Assembly (NCBI GenBank): GCA_022769845.1
Contig: JALEIO010000066.1
Location: 1 to 8,591 of the forward strand
Direction of reading: 5' to 3'
From: Oscillospiraceae bacterium
Lineage (GTDB): Bacteria; Bacillota; Clostridia; UMGS1810
Length of the DNA stretch: 8,591 bases
Part shown: positions 1-6,553 of the stretch, in pieces
Numbering within the stretch: position 1 is the stretch's first letter
How the letters are laid out: each line of letters opens with the position of its first letter
Made by a program: the position numbers and the translations under genes
The notes under the pieces: generated by a model
Database searches by the model: none
What the model saw: the letters and a program-made list of their open reading frames with translations, nothing else
What the model was told of the DNA's origin: nothing

Positions 1-822
1 ACCAATCCCGAAGCGGTAAAATGGATGCACGAACAGCTTGACAATCTTGTTGAACGTTATAACGTTGACGGATATAAATTTGATGCGGGCGACGCAAGCA
101 TTTACAGATACGATGATGAAGCGTATGTAAAATCCGCGCCGAGAAATCACACAACCGCTTTCAATATTATGGGCGAAAAGTATAAATTCAACGAATTCCG
201 CGCGGCACACAATTCGGGCGGACGTGCAATTGTTGCGCGGCTTCACGATAAAAATCACAGTTGGGATGATATAGGTCTTAACACACTTATCCCGAACACT
301 ACGCTTCAGTCGCTTTTGGGATATGCATATTGCTGTCCTGATATGGTCGGCGGCGGAATTATCGGCAGTGCAAATAATGCAGGCGATACTGACGGCGAAC
401 TTTTTATACGTTGGGCGCAGGCAAACGCGCTTATGCCTATGATGCAGATTTCACTTGCGCCGTGGAGAGTTTTATCTAAAGAAGATTATGAAATGGTAAA
501 AAAATCAATTTTATTGCACAAAGAATACGGAGAGCATATTTATAAACTTGCTGAAAACTGTTCAAAAACAGGAGAACCGATTTTCAGAAATATGGCATAT
601 GAGTTCCCGAACGAAGGTTTTGAACATATTTCAGATCAGTTTATGCTTGGCGGAGATATTCTTGTCGCTCCGATTTTGAAAAAAGGCGCTCTGTCGCGCG
701 AAGTAAAATTCCCTAAAGGCGAGTGGGCGGATGAAAATGGAAAAACTGTTTCAAACGGCAGTGAAACCGTAAAATTTGACGTGCCGATTGATAAGCTTTT
801 GTATTTTAAAAAAGTAAATTAG
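1..822 (+). CDS. Glycoside hydrolase family 31 protein, C-terminal part (5' end outside window)
   Basis: The frame is open from base 1, so about 273 C-terminal residues are visible and the true start lies upstream. GH31 enzymes are retaining alpha-glycosidases with a TIM barrel followed by beta-sandwich domains. Seen here: the strand-4 motif DGYKFDAGD (fragment residues 23-31), whose Asp28 is the expected nucleophile; HDKNHSWDDIG (about 82-92), with one of the two adjacent Asp as likely acid/base; SLLGYAYCCPDMVGG; and APWRV. The C-terminal sandwich carries the typical GDILVAPIL and FPKGEWADENG strings. KFDAGD, rather than the WxDMNE of classical alpha-glucosidases, recalls the MYORG-like branch, where alpha-galactosidase activity is known, so alpha-glucosidase should not be assumed. 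No signal peptide can be judged. Translation ends in tandem TAG TAA stops and a terminator follows at 943-969. Family certain; substrate unknown. Confidence 0.93.
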   Translation, partial: TNPEAVKWMHEQLDNLVERYNVDGYKFDAGDASIYRYDDEAYVKSAPRNHTTAFNIMGEKYKFNEFRAAHNSGGRAIVARLHDKNHSWDDIGLNTLIPNTTLQSLLGYAYCCPDMVGGGIIGSANNAGDTDGELFIRWAQANALMPMMQISLAPWRVLSKEDYEMVKKSILLHKEYGEHIYKLAENCSKTGEPIFRNMAYEFPNEGFEHISDQFMLGGDILVAPILKKGALSREVKFPKGEWADENGKTVSNGSETVKFDVPIDKLLYFKKVN

Positions 823-850
823 TAAAAAATCGTTTTTAACGCCTCAGCCC

Positions 851-923
851 CTAACCCCCAATCTTGGGGGCAGAATGGTTCACTTTTTTGAAACAAGTTG
901 ATTGCGCACTTCTCGCGCGCAAT
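851..923. repeat. Pair of palindromes in the GH31 3' region, possible dispersed repeat element
   Basis: Two hairpin-forming sequences lie close together. The first is a C-run/G-run palindrome (CCCCCA at 855-860, TGGGGG at 865-870, four-base loop). The second has ATTGCGC at 901-907 against GCGCAAT at 917-923. The first is strikingly C- and G-rich for this AT-rich neighbourhood and has no T-run after it, so it is not an ordinary terminator. Such elements are often multicopy intergenic repeats. That identity is inference, since one window cannot show copy number. Confidence 0.4.
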
Positions 924-942
924 TTCCTATGTTATAAAAAAG

Positions 943-969
943 CGGTGAGATAAATTTCTCACCGTTTTT
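943..969 (+). terminator. Rho-independent terminator of the GH31 gene
   Basis: An 8-bp perfect stem, CGGTGAGA (943-950) with TCTCACCG (957-964), encloses a six-base AT loop and is followed by five T (965-969). An A-run precedes the stem (936-941), so it may also work in the opposite direction, but it lies beyond the gap terminator for minus-strand transcripts. Confidence 0.85.
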
Positions 970-1000
970 AAATTATTGAAAAAGTATATACAAAAGAAAA

Positions 1001-1021
1001 AAGCCCGTTTAAAACGGGCTT
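1001..1021 (-). terminator. Rho-independent terminator of gap
   Basis: The stem AAGCCCG (1001-1007) with CGGGCTT (1015-1021) has an AT loop that can pair further. On the minus strand it sits 15 nt after the gap stop codon and is followed by a T-rich tract (complement of the A-run at 995-1000). Confidence 0.88.
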
Positions 1022-1036
1022 AATTTTTGGTGAAAC

Positions 1037-2074
1037 TTACGCAAGCTCTGCGAAGTATTTGATTGTTCTAACCATCTGGCTTGTGTATGAATTTTCATTG
1101 TCATACCACGAAACAACCTGAACTTCATACAAATCGTCTGCAATCTGTGCAACCATTGTCTGTGTTGCGTCAAAGAGTGAACCGTATTTCATACCGATAA
1201 CGTCAGAAGATACGATAGGATCTGTGTTGTAGCCGAACGACTCGGAAGAAGCAGCTTTCATAGCAGCGTTAATACCTTCAGCTGTGATGTCTTTGCCTTT
1301 AACAACAGCAGTAAGGATTGTTGTAGAACCTGTCGGAACAGGAACACGCTGTGCAGAACCGATTAATTTGCCGTTAAGCTCGGGGATAACAAGACCGATA
1401 GCTTTTGCAGCGCCTGTCGAGTTAGGAACAATGTTTGCAGCACCTGCTCTTGCACGTCTTAAATCGCCTTTTCTGTGAGGACCGTCAAGAATCATCTGGT
1501 CGCCTGTGTAAGCGTGGATTGTTGACATAATACCGCTCTGAATGGGAGCGTATTTGTTAAGAGCGTCTGCCATAGGTGCCAAGCAGTTTGTTGTGCACGA
1601 AGCGGCAGAAATAATTTTGTCATCTTTTGTAAGAGTTTTTTCGTTAACGCTGTAAACGATAGTTTTAAGGTCTTTACCTGCGGGAGCAGAAATAACAACC
1701 TTTTTAGCGCCTGCGTCAATGTGAGCTTGGCTCTTGTCTTTGGAGCAATAAAAACCTGTGCACTCCAATACAACGTCTACGCCGATTTCGCCCCAAGGAA
1801 GCTTGGAAGCGTCAGCTTCTTTATAAATTGTAAGGGTTTTGCCGTCTACAGTGATAGTGTTAGCTTCGTCGTCAGCCTCAACAGTGTGGAGGTTTTCGCC
1901 GATTTTTCCGCAGTAGCCGCCCTGTGCTGTATCGTATTTCAACAAATCAGCAAGCATAGAGGGCTTTGTGAGGTCGTTGATAGCAACAACTTCATAACCT
2001 TCTGCACCAAACATCTGACGGAAAGCCAAACGTCCGATACGACCGAAACCATTAATCGCAACTTTTACTGCCAT
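1037..2074 (-). CDS. gap: Type I glyceraldehyde-3-phosphate dehydrogenase
   Basis: Converts glyceraldehyde 3-phosphate, phosphate and NAD+ to 1,3-bisphosphoglycerate in cytoplasmic glycolysis. The 345-residue length is normal for the homotetrameric family. Seen: the Rossmann motif NGFGRIG (8-14); AINDL, with Asp34 expected to select NAD over NADP; the catalytic signature SAASCTTNCLAP with nucleophile Cys160; STIHAYT with His187, which activates the thiol; and the RRARAGAANIVP and GSAQRVPVPTGS segments. The ATG start is supported by AGGAGGA (minus strand, 2083-2089) 8 nt upstream. It is flanked by its own promoter and terminator, so it appears monocistronic rather than part of a gap-pgk-tpi operon. 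Function is essentially certain. Confidence 0.98.
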   Translation of the reverse strand: MAVKVAINGFGRIGRLAFRQMFGAEGYEVVAINDLTKPSMLADLLKYDTAQGGYCGKIGENLHTVEADDEANTITVDGKTLTIYKEADASKLPWGEIGVDVVLECTGFYCSKDKSQAHIDAGAKKVVISAPAGKDLKTIVYSVNEKTLTKDDKIISAASCTTNCLAPMADALNKYAPIQSGIMSTIHAYTGDQMILDGPHRKGDLRRARAGAANIVPNSTGAAKAIGLVIPELNGKLIGSAQRVPVPTGSTTILTAVVKGKDITAEGINAAMKAASSESFGYNTDPIVSSDVIGMKYGSLFDATQTMVAQIADDLYEVQVVSWYDNENSYTSQMVRTIKYFAELA

Positions 2075-2119
2075 AATAAATTTCCTCCTAAAATAAATCT
2101 TAAAATATTATTTTGTTAT

Positions 2120-2148
2120 ATTTTACTACAAAATCAAATAATATGCAA
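2120..2148 (-). promoter_or_regulatory. Predicted sigma-A promoter of gap
   Basis: Minus strand: -35 TTGCAT (2143-2148), 17-bp spacer, -10 TAAAAT (2120-2125). Transcription would start near 2113, giving a leader of about 40 nt that ends in the AGGAGGA site. The -35 is only a half match, so confidence is moderate. Confidence 0.5.
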
Positions 2149-2217
2149 GCTTTTGTTAAAAAAATAACGGATTAATCATATTTTTTTGTTATAAATGACA
2201 CATTTTTGTGCAATTTT

Positions 2218-2715
2218 TCAAACTATTTCAATAGTTTTGATTTTTACCTCATCAATCGGCATATCATTTGCATCGGTTTCTGCCTTTGCAATTTCGTCCA
2301 CAACGTCCATTCCCGATATTACTTTTCCAAAACCGGCGTATTTGCCGTCAAGGCTGTAGCTTACCATTGGCGATGTTTCAAGGACGATAAAAAACTGACT
2401 GCTTGCAGAATCTGGGTCAAACGCTCTTGCCATTGAAATTACACCTTTTGTATGCTTTAAATTGTTTGCAACGCCGTTTTCCGAAAATTCGCCTTTGATT
2501 TTTTTATCAGAGCCACCCATACCGTTGCCCATCGGGTCGCCTCCCTGAATTACAAATCCCGGGACAATTCGGTGAATTGTAAGTCCGTTGTAAAAGCCTT
2601 GGTTTACAAGGTTTACAAAATTCTCAACTGTTATTGGCGCTTCACTCGGCGAAAGTTCAATTTCAATAACGCCGCCGTTTTCCATTGTCATTTTTGCAAT
2701 AGGATTTTTTTCCAT
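2218..2715 (-). CDS. Cyclophilin-type peptidyl-prolyl cis-trans isomerase, small cytoplasmic form
   Basis: Catalyses cis/trans isomerisation of X-Pro bonds and assists protein folding. The 165 residues are a single cyclophilin domain. Seen: the active-site block TIHRIVPGFVIQGGDP (46-61), including Arg49, Phe54 and Gln57; GVISMAR (91-97); SSQFFI (105-110); and LDGKYAGFGKV (122-132), where many family members have Trp-Leu-Asp-Gly at the drug-contact position and this protein has Ser before Leu. There is no signal peptide or lipobox, so a cytosolic location is expected. The ATG start has AAGGAGA on the minus strand (2723-2729) 7 nt upstream. Only a weak AT-rich hairpin lies downstream, so transcripts may run toward the gap promoter region. 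Physiological substrates are unknown. Confidence 0.96.
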   Translation of the reverse strand: MEKNPIAKMTMENGGVIEIELSPSEAPITVENFVNLVNQGFYNGLTIHRIVPGFVIQGGDPMGNGMGGSDKKIKGEFSENGVANNLKHTKGVISMARAFDPDSASSQFFIVLETSPMVSYSLDGKYAGFGKVISGMDVVDEIAKAETDANDMPIDEVKIKTIEIV

Positions 2716-2754
2716 AATTTTTTCTCCTTAAATTATTTATGTGTACTTTTTAAA

Positions 2755-2760
2755 ATTATA
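2755..2760 (-). promoter_or_regulatory. Possible -10 element for the PPIase gene
   Basis: A perfect TATAAT is present on the minus strand, 40 nt upstream of the start codon, but no good -35 lies 16-18 bp further upstream. It is a candidate only; AT-rich DNA yields such hexamers by chance. Confidence 0.3.
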
Positions 2761-2822
2761 TGCAATAATATGTTTTAAAAATTTATTATGTATTATGCAA
2801 ATAAGCCGAGCAGGCAATATTG

Positions 2823-2850
2823 AAAAAAGACTTGCATAGCAAGTCTTTTT
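2823..2850 (-). terminator. Rho-independent terminator directly after tRNA-Glu
   Basis: GACTTGC (2829-2835), loop ATA and GCAAGTC (2839-2845) form a 7-bp core stem flanked by A5-6 and T5 runs that can pair. On the minus strand it begins immediately at the tRNA CCA end and finishes in T6 (complement of 2823-2828). Confidence 0.9.
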
Positions 2851-2924
2851 GGTGACCCGTACGAGAATCGAACTCGTGATTGAGCCTTGAGAGGGCTCCG
2901 TCTTAACCGCTTGACCAACGGGCC
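2850..2924 (-). tRNA. tRNA-Glu(CUC)
   Basis: A complete 75-nt cloverleaf on the minus strand. Acceptor GGCCCGT pairs with ACGGGTC (one G-U), the D-arm is GTC/GAC, anticodon stem GAGCC/GGCTC encloses loop CTCTCAA, the T-arm ACGAG/CTCGT encloses TTCGATT, discriminator A, and CCA is encoded. The anticodon CUC (complement of 2889-2891) reads GAG. It has its own promoter upstream and a terminator touching its 3' end. Confidence 0.96.
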
Positions 2925-2950
2925 GTGTGAAAAATTAACCAACGCAAAAT

Positions 2951-2979
2951 ATTATAACACATATATTTTATAATTGCAA
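2951..2979 (-). promoter_or_regulatory. Promoter of tRNA-Glu
   Basis: Minus strand: -35 TTGCAA (2974-2979), exact 17-bp spacer, perfect -10 TATAAT (2951-2956) preceded by TGT, an extended -10. The predicted start near 2944 gives a 5' leader of about 20 nt. Confidence 0.85.
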
Positions 2980-3014
2980 GAGTTTTTTTAAAAAAATGAG
3001 AAATTTTATTTAAC

Positions 3015-3045
3015 AAAAATCGGAACAAGCTTTGGCTTGTTCCGA
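3015..3045 (-). terminator. Rho-independent terminator after tRNA-Lys
   Basis: An 11-bp perfect stem, TCGGAACAAGC (3020-3030) with GCTTGTTCCGA (3035-3045), closes a four-base loop. On the minus strand it is followed by T5 (complement of 3015-3019). It lies 2 nt beyond the tRNA CCA end, so Lys and Glu tRNAs are probably separate transcripts. Confidence 0.93.
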
Positions 3046-3047
3046 CG

Positions 3048-3123
3048 TGGTGCGCCTCCAGGGATTCGAACCCTGGACCTGTCGATTAAGAGTCGAATGC
3101 TCTACCAGCTGAGCTAGAGGCGC
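3048..3123 (-). tRNA. tRNA-Lys(CUU)
   Basis: A complete 76-nt cloverleaf on the minus strand. Acceptor GCGCCTC pairs perfectly with GAGGCGC, D-arm GCTC/GAGC, anticodon loop CTCTTAA, T-arm CAGGG/CCCTG around TTCGAAT, discriminator A, and encoded CCA. The anticodon CUU (complement of 3088-3090) reads AAG. The outermost anticodon-stem pair (27-43) appears to be a T-C mismatch, which is tolerated in many tRNAs. Confidence 0.96.
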
Positions 3124-3144
3124 TTATTTAACGCAACAATAGTT

Positions 3145-3173
3145 ATTATACACATATTAACCCTTAAAGTCAA
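3145..3173 (-). promoter_or_regulatory. Promoter of tRNA-Lys
   Basis: Minus strand: -35 TTGACT (3168-3173, five of six consensus bases), 17-bp spacer, perfect -10 TATAAT (3145-3150). The predicted start near 3138 leaves a leader of about 15 nt. A/T-tracts just upstream (3178-3203) could act as an UP element. Confidence 0.88.
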
Positions 3174-3234
3174 GAGAAATTTTAAAATTTTTTCAAAAAA
3201 ATTCATAATTTTAAAAATTTTGACCCAATAGGTC

Positions 3235-3263
3235 TTGAATTAGCTCACAAAAAATGGTAATAT
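3235..3263 (+). promoter_or_regulatory. Predicted promoter of metG-tatD
   Basis: -35 TTGAAT (3235-3240), 17-bp spacer, -10 TAATAT (3258-3263) preceded by TGG, an extended -10. Transcription would start near 3270, leaving a leader of about 40 nt, too short for a T-box or SAM riboswitch. An A/T-rich tract (3181-3221) and a small inverted repeat, GACC-N5-GGTC (3222-3234), sit directly upstream. Confidence 0.6.
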
Positions 3264-3308
3264 ATATAGTATTAAATGAATTTTTACCTAAAGAAAGGGT
3301 TGAAATAA

Positions 3309-5264
3309 ATGGGAAAAGAGAAATTTTATATAACCAGCGCAATTGCGTATACGTCAAGAAAGCCGCACATTGGCAACACATACGAAATTGTGCTTACCGA
3401 CGCCATCGCAAGGTTTAAACGGCTTATGGGCTATGACGTGTTTTTCCTCACAGGCACTGATGAACACGGTCAGAAAATAGAGGAAATAGCAAAAAACGAA
3501 AATATTTCATGCAAGCAGCACGTTGATAAAATTTCGGGCGAGATACGCGATATTTGGAATTTGATGAACGCAAGCTACGACAAATTTATCCGTACAACCG
3601 ATGATTATCACGAAAAGGCTGTTCAGAAAATTTTTAAAAAGCTTTATGACCAAGGCGACATTTACAAAGGCAAATACGAAGGTATGTACTGTGTGCCGTG
3701 CGAAACTTTTTACACACAGTCGCAGCTTGTTGACGGAAAGTGTCCCGACTGCGGACGCGAGGTTGCTGCGGCAGAAGAAGAAGCATATTTCTTCAAAATG
3801 AGCAAATATCAGGACGCTTTGATGAAGCATATCGAGGAGCATCCGGATTTTATCTGTCCCGAATCGCGCCGCAAAGAAATGGTAAATAATTTTTTAAAGC
3901 CGGGTCTTCAGGATTTATGCGTTTCGCGCTCAAGCTTCAAATGGGGCATTCCTGTAACCTTTGATGAAAAACACGTTATTTACGTTTGGATTGACGCTCT
4001 TTCAAATTACATTACCGCTCTCGGATACGACGTTGACAAAAAAGGCGATTTATACAAAAAATACTGGCCTGCAGATGTTCATATAATAGGAAAGGACATT
4101 TTGCGTTTTCACACTATTTATTGGCCGATTATTCTTATGGCGCTCGGCGAGCCGCTTCCGAAAAAGGTTTTCGGTCATCCGTGGCTGCTTAACGGCACAA
4201 GCAAAATGAGCAAATCTCTGGGTAACGTTATTTATGCCGATGACCTTGTCCGTCATTTCGGTGTGGATGCAATAAGATATTATGTACTCCGCGAAATGCC
4301 GTATGCGCAGGACGGCACAATTACCTACGAAACCATAATTGCGCGCTATAATGCCGACCTTGCCAATACGCTCGGAAATCTTGTAAACAGAACGGTAGCT
4401 ATGAGCAATAAATATTTTGACGGTATTATTACAAATTCCGGTGCGGCAGAGAAAATTGATGATGAACTTAAAGAATTTGTTGTCAAAACAAAGGACGAAG
4501 TCATTGACAAAATGAATGAATTTAGAGCAGCGGACAGTCTTGAGCTTATAATTTCGATGGCGCGCAGACTTAACAAATATATTGATGAAACCACCCCGTG
4601 GGCGCTTGCAAAGGATGTAAATAATTTTGCAAGACTTCAGGAGGTTTTGTATAATCTTCTCGAGGGCATACGTTTTCTCGGCGTTTTGCTTAAGCCCTTT
4701 ATGCCCGAAACTTCAGAAAGTATTCTTTCACAGATAAATTCTGAATTCAATACGATTGATACGCTGGACAAATTCGGTTATATCAAATCTGGAACGGTAA
4801 CCAAAAATGCTTCGCCGCTTTTTGCAAGGATAGATGAGGCAAAAAAGCTTGAAGAAATTGAGAAAGAGGTTGCCGAGGCACAGAAGAAAGCTAAAAAAGA
4901 AGAAAAAAAATCCGATAGCAAAAAGGAGGACGCTCCGGCTGAAATTTCAATCGACGATTTTGCAAAAATAAATCTTAAAGTAGGAAAGGTTTTAGAGTGC
5001 AAACGCGTTGAAGGCGCAGACAAACTGCTTGTTTCGCAGATTAAAATAGGAGATGAGGTGCGCCAAATTGTTTCGGGAATTGCAAAGTATTATTCGCCCG
5101 AGGATATGGTCGGCAAAAAAGTTGTTGTCGTTACAAATTTAAAGCCCGTAAAGCTTCGCGGAGTTTTGTCGCAGGGTATGATTCTTGCCGCCGCTGACGA
5201 AAACGAAAATCTTTCGCTTGTTGCGCCCGACAAGGATTTAAGCGACGGTTCAAAAGTACAGTAA
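3309..5264 (+). CDS. metG: Methionyl-tRNA synthetase with C-terminal tRNA-binding domain
   Basis: Class I synthetase that charges tRNA-Met with methionine in the cytoplasm. The 651-residue length fits the long bacterial form. Domains in order: Rossmann catalytic core with the HIGH-type motif PHIGN (19-23); an inserted zinc knuckle with Cys128, Cys131, Cys145 and Cys148; DALSNYITALGY and FGHPWLLNG; KMSKS (299-303); a helical anticodon-binding domain (about 330-500); a Lys/Glu-rich, probably coiled linker (about 510-540); and a Trbp111/EMAP-like OB-fold (about 546-651) with KVGKVLECKRVEGADKLL and GVLSQGMILAA, which promotes dimerisation and tRNA capture. The ATG is preceded by AAAGGG (3294-3299) at 9-nt spacing. 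No T-box leader is visible. tatD follows after 13 nt, the usual Firmicutes pairing. Confidence 0.98.
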   Translation: MGKEKFYITSAIAYTSRKPHIGNTYEIVLTDAIARFKRLMGYDVFFLTGTDEHGQKIEEIAKNENISCKQHVDKISGEIRDIWNLMNASYDKFIRTTDDYHEKAVQKIFKKLYDQGDIYKGKYEGMYCVPCETFYTQSQLVDGKCPDCGREVAAAEEEAYFFKMSKYQDALMKHIEEHPDFICPESRRKEMVNNFLKPGLQDLCVSRSSFKWGIPVTFDEKHVIYVWIDALSNYITALGYDVDKKGDLYKKYWPADVHIIGKDILRFHTIYWPIILMALGEPLPKKVFGHPWLLNGTSKMSKSLGNVIYADDLVRHFGVDAIRYYVLREMPYAQDGTITYETIIARYNADLANTLGNLVNRTVAMSNKYFDGIITNSGAAEKIDDELKEFVVKTKDEVIDKMNEFRAADSLELIISMARRLNKYIDETTPWALAKDVNNFARLQEVLYNLLEGIRFLGVLLKPFMPETSESILSQINSEFNTIDTLDKFGYIKSGTVTKNASPLFARIDEAKKLEEIEKEVAEAQKKAKKEEKKSDSKKEDAPAEISIDDFAKINLKVGKVLECKRVEGADKLLVSQIKIGDEVRQIVSGIAKYYSPEDMVGKKVVVVTNLKPVKLRGVLSQGMILAAADENENLSLVAPDKDLSDGSKVQ

Positions 5265-5277
5265 ACAGGAGATTGGA

Positions 5278-6042
5278 ATGTTTTTTGATTCACACGCACA
5301 TTATGACGACGGACGATTTGACACGGACCGCGCCGCACTTTTAGATTCATTCAAACAAAACGGAATTGACTATGTGGTAAATATAGGCACAAATATTGAA
5401 ACATCACAAAAATGCCTTGCTTTATGCGAAAAATATGACTTTGTTTATGCCGCATTAGGGTTTTATCCCGAAGATGTTGACGGCATAGGCGAGGACGATA
5501 TTTTAAAGCTAGAAAAACTTTGCAGGGAAAATAAAAAAGTGGTTGCAATAGGTGAAATCGGGCTTGATTATCACCAAAACAACACACCGAAAGATACGCA
5601 GATGTATTGGTTTGAACGTCAGTTGCGTCTTGCCGAAAAGCTTGATTTGCCCGTTGCGATTCATATGCGCGAATCTACAAAGGATACTCTTGATATTTTG
5701 CAAAAATCGTCGGTTAAAACGGGCGTTCTGCACTGCTTTTCGGGAAGCTGTGAAACTGCCGAAATTGCTCTTAAAATGGGTTTTTACATTTCTTTTTCGG
5801 GAACTGTTACCTTCAAAAACGCAAAAAATGTTGCCGAAGCGGCAAAAATAGTGCCGGACGACAGAATTCTGATTGAAACCGATTGCCCATATCTTTCTCC
5901 CGAACCGAACAGAGGAAAAAGAAATTCGTCGCTCAACCTTAAATATACCGCGGCAAAGCTTGCCGAGCTTCGGGGCACTACGATGGAAGAAATTGCATAT
6001 ATCACAAGCTGCAATGCAAAAAGAATGTATAATATAAAATAA
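5278..6042 (+). CDS. tatD: TatD family metal-dependent hydrolase / deoxyribonuclease
   Basis: TatD proteins are cytoplasmic TIM-barrel metalloenzymes of the amidohydrolase superfamily; studied members have 3'-5' DNase or related hydrolase activity. The 254 residues match the family. Expected metal ligands are all present: His6 and His8 in DSHAHYDD, Glu93 in AIGEIGLDYH, His129 in PVAIHM, His152 in GVLHCFSG, and Asp202 in ILIETDCPYLSP. The usual Gly-x-His-Pro stretch reads ALGFYPEDV (59-67), with Tyr in place of the common His. ATG start with AGGAG at 5267-5271, 6 nt upstream. It is co-transcribed with metG; rnmV and ksgA, often next in Firmicutes, are absent, because the next gene is on the opposite strand 4 nt away. 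The exact nucleic-acid substrate is not predictable. Confidence 0.95.
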   Translation: MFFDSHAHYDDGRFDTDRAALLDSFKQNGIDYVVNIGTNIETSQKCLALCEKYDFVYAALGFYPEDVDGIGEDDILKLEKLCRENKKVVAIGEIGLDYHQNNTPKDTQMYWFERQLRLAEKLDLPVAIHMRESTKDTLDILQKSSVKTGVLHCFSGSCETAEIALKMGFYISFSGTVTFKNAKNVAEAAKIVPDDRILIETDCPYLSPEPNRGKRNSSLNLKYTAAKLAELRGTTMEEIAYITSCNAKRMYNIK

Positions 6043-6046
6043 GGTT

Positions 6047-6460
6047 TTACCTGCTCTTTGCCGTGTATTTGCGGTATTGAGCAGGTGTTTTTCCGTATTT
6101 TTTCAAAAATATCCGATTAAAATATGATATGCTGTTGAAACCACATTCCAACGAAATGTCAATCACGCTTCGGTCGGTGTTTTCCAGAAGCTCCGCCGCA
6201 GCCTTCAAGCGACGCATATTTATGTATGAGTGAAACGTTTGACCTGTTTGTTTTAAAAAAAGTCTGCCCAAATATTTTTCGTTCATAAAATACAATTCCG
6301 ACATTTTTTTTAGCGTCAGCGCGCAGTCGTAATGCTCGTCGGCGCGGTGTTTTAATTCCTCGACAATTCTGTGGCAATGCCCTTTATAATTTATTGTTTG
6401 TTTGTTTTTATAATATAAAAGACAAATAAATTCGCTGATTAATTCAGCGGTTTCAAGCAT
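6047..6460 (-). CDS. AraC-type HTH DNA-binding half of the interrupted regulator
   Basis: The 137 residues from the first internal ATG hold a short helical segment and a complete AraC/XylS DNA-binding region. The first HTH lies about 49-72 (LTLKKMSELYFMNEKYLGRLF). The second, about 98-120, shows the family signature VIDISLECGFNSISYFNRIF followed by KKYGKTPAQYRK. Members bind asymmetric promoter sites as dimers and usually activate a neighbouring operon. The natural target here would be the divergent oxidoreductase gene. No Shine-Dalgarno-like sequence lies before this ATG, so it is probably not an independent start but the C-terminal domain of the longer frame. If made alone it would lack the sensor and could bind DNA without ligand control. 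Confidence 0.7.
   Translation of the reverse strand: MLETAELISEFICLLYYKNKQTINYKGHCHRIVEELKHRADEHYDCALTLKKMSELYFMNEKYLGRLFLKQTGQTFHSYINMRRLKAAAELLENTDRSVIDISLECGFNSISYFNRIFLKKYGKTPAQYRKYTAKSR
6049..6092 (+). terminator. Probable metG-tatD terminator lying inside the convergent regulator's coding end
   Basis: ACCTGCTC (6049-6056) pairs perfectly with GAGCAGGT (6079-6086); GCCG (6060-6063) and CGGT (6072-6075) can extend the stem inside; TTTTT follows at 6088-6092. It begins 6 nt after the tatD stop. The same bases encode the last residues of the minus-strand AraC domain and include its stop codon. The large interior loop keeps confidence moderate. Confidence 0.6.
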
Positions 6461-6553
6461 AAAATCGGCATTTGCAGTATTTATATTTTTAAATTCTTTC
6501 GATATTTCATTAAAATTTACTTTTGTCTTTTCGCACGCGATTTTTGCCTTTTT

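Noticed and set aside
1284..2167. Open frames on the strand opposite gap, and a shifted frame on the same strand
   Set aside because: They lie within or across the conserved GAPDH gene, show no family motifs and have no ribosome binding sites.
2161..2217. Terminator for the PPIase gene
   Set aside because: Only weak A/T pairings or a 5-bp hairpin are present; none is convincing, so no feature was called.
3264..3308. T-box or SAM riboswitch upstream of metG
   Set aside because: The leader from the predicted start is only about 40 nt, with no specifier stem, T-box core or terminator/antiterminator pair.
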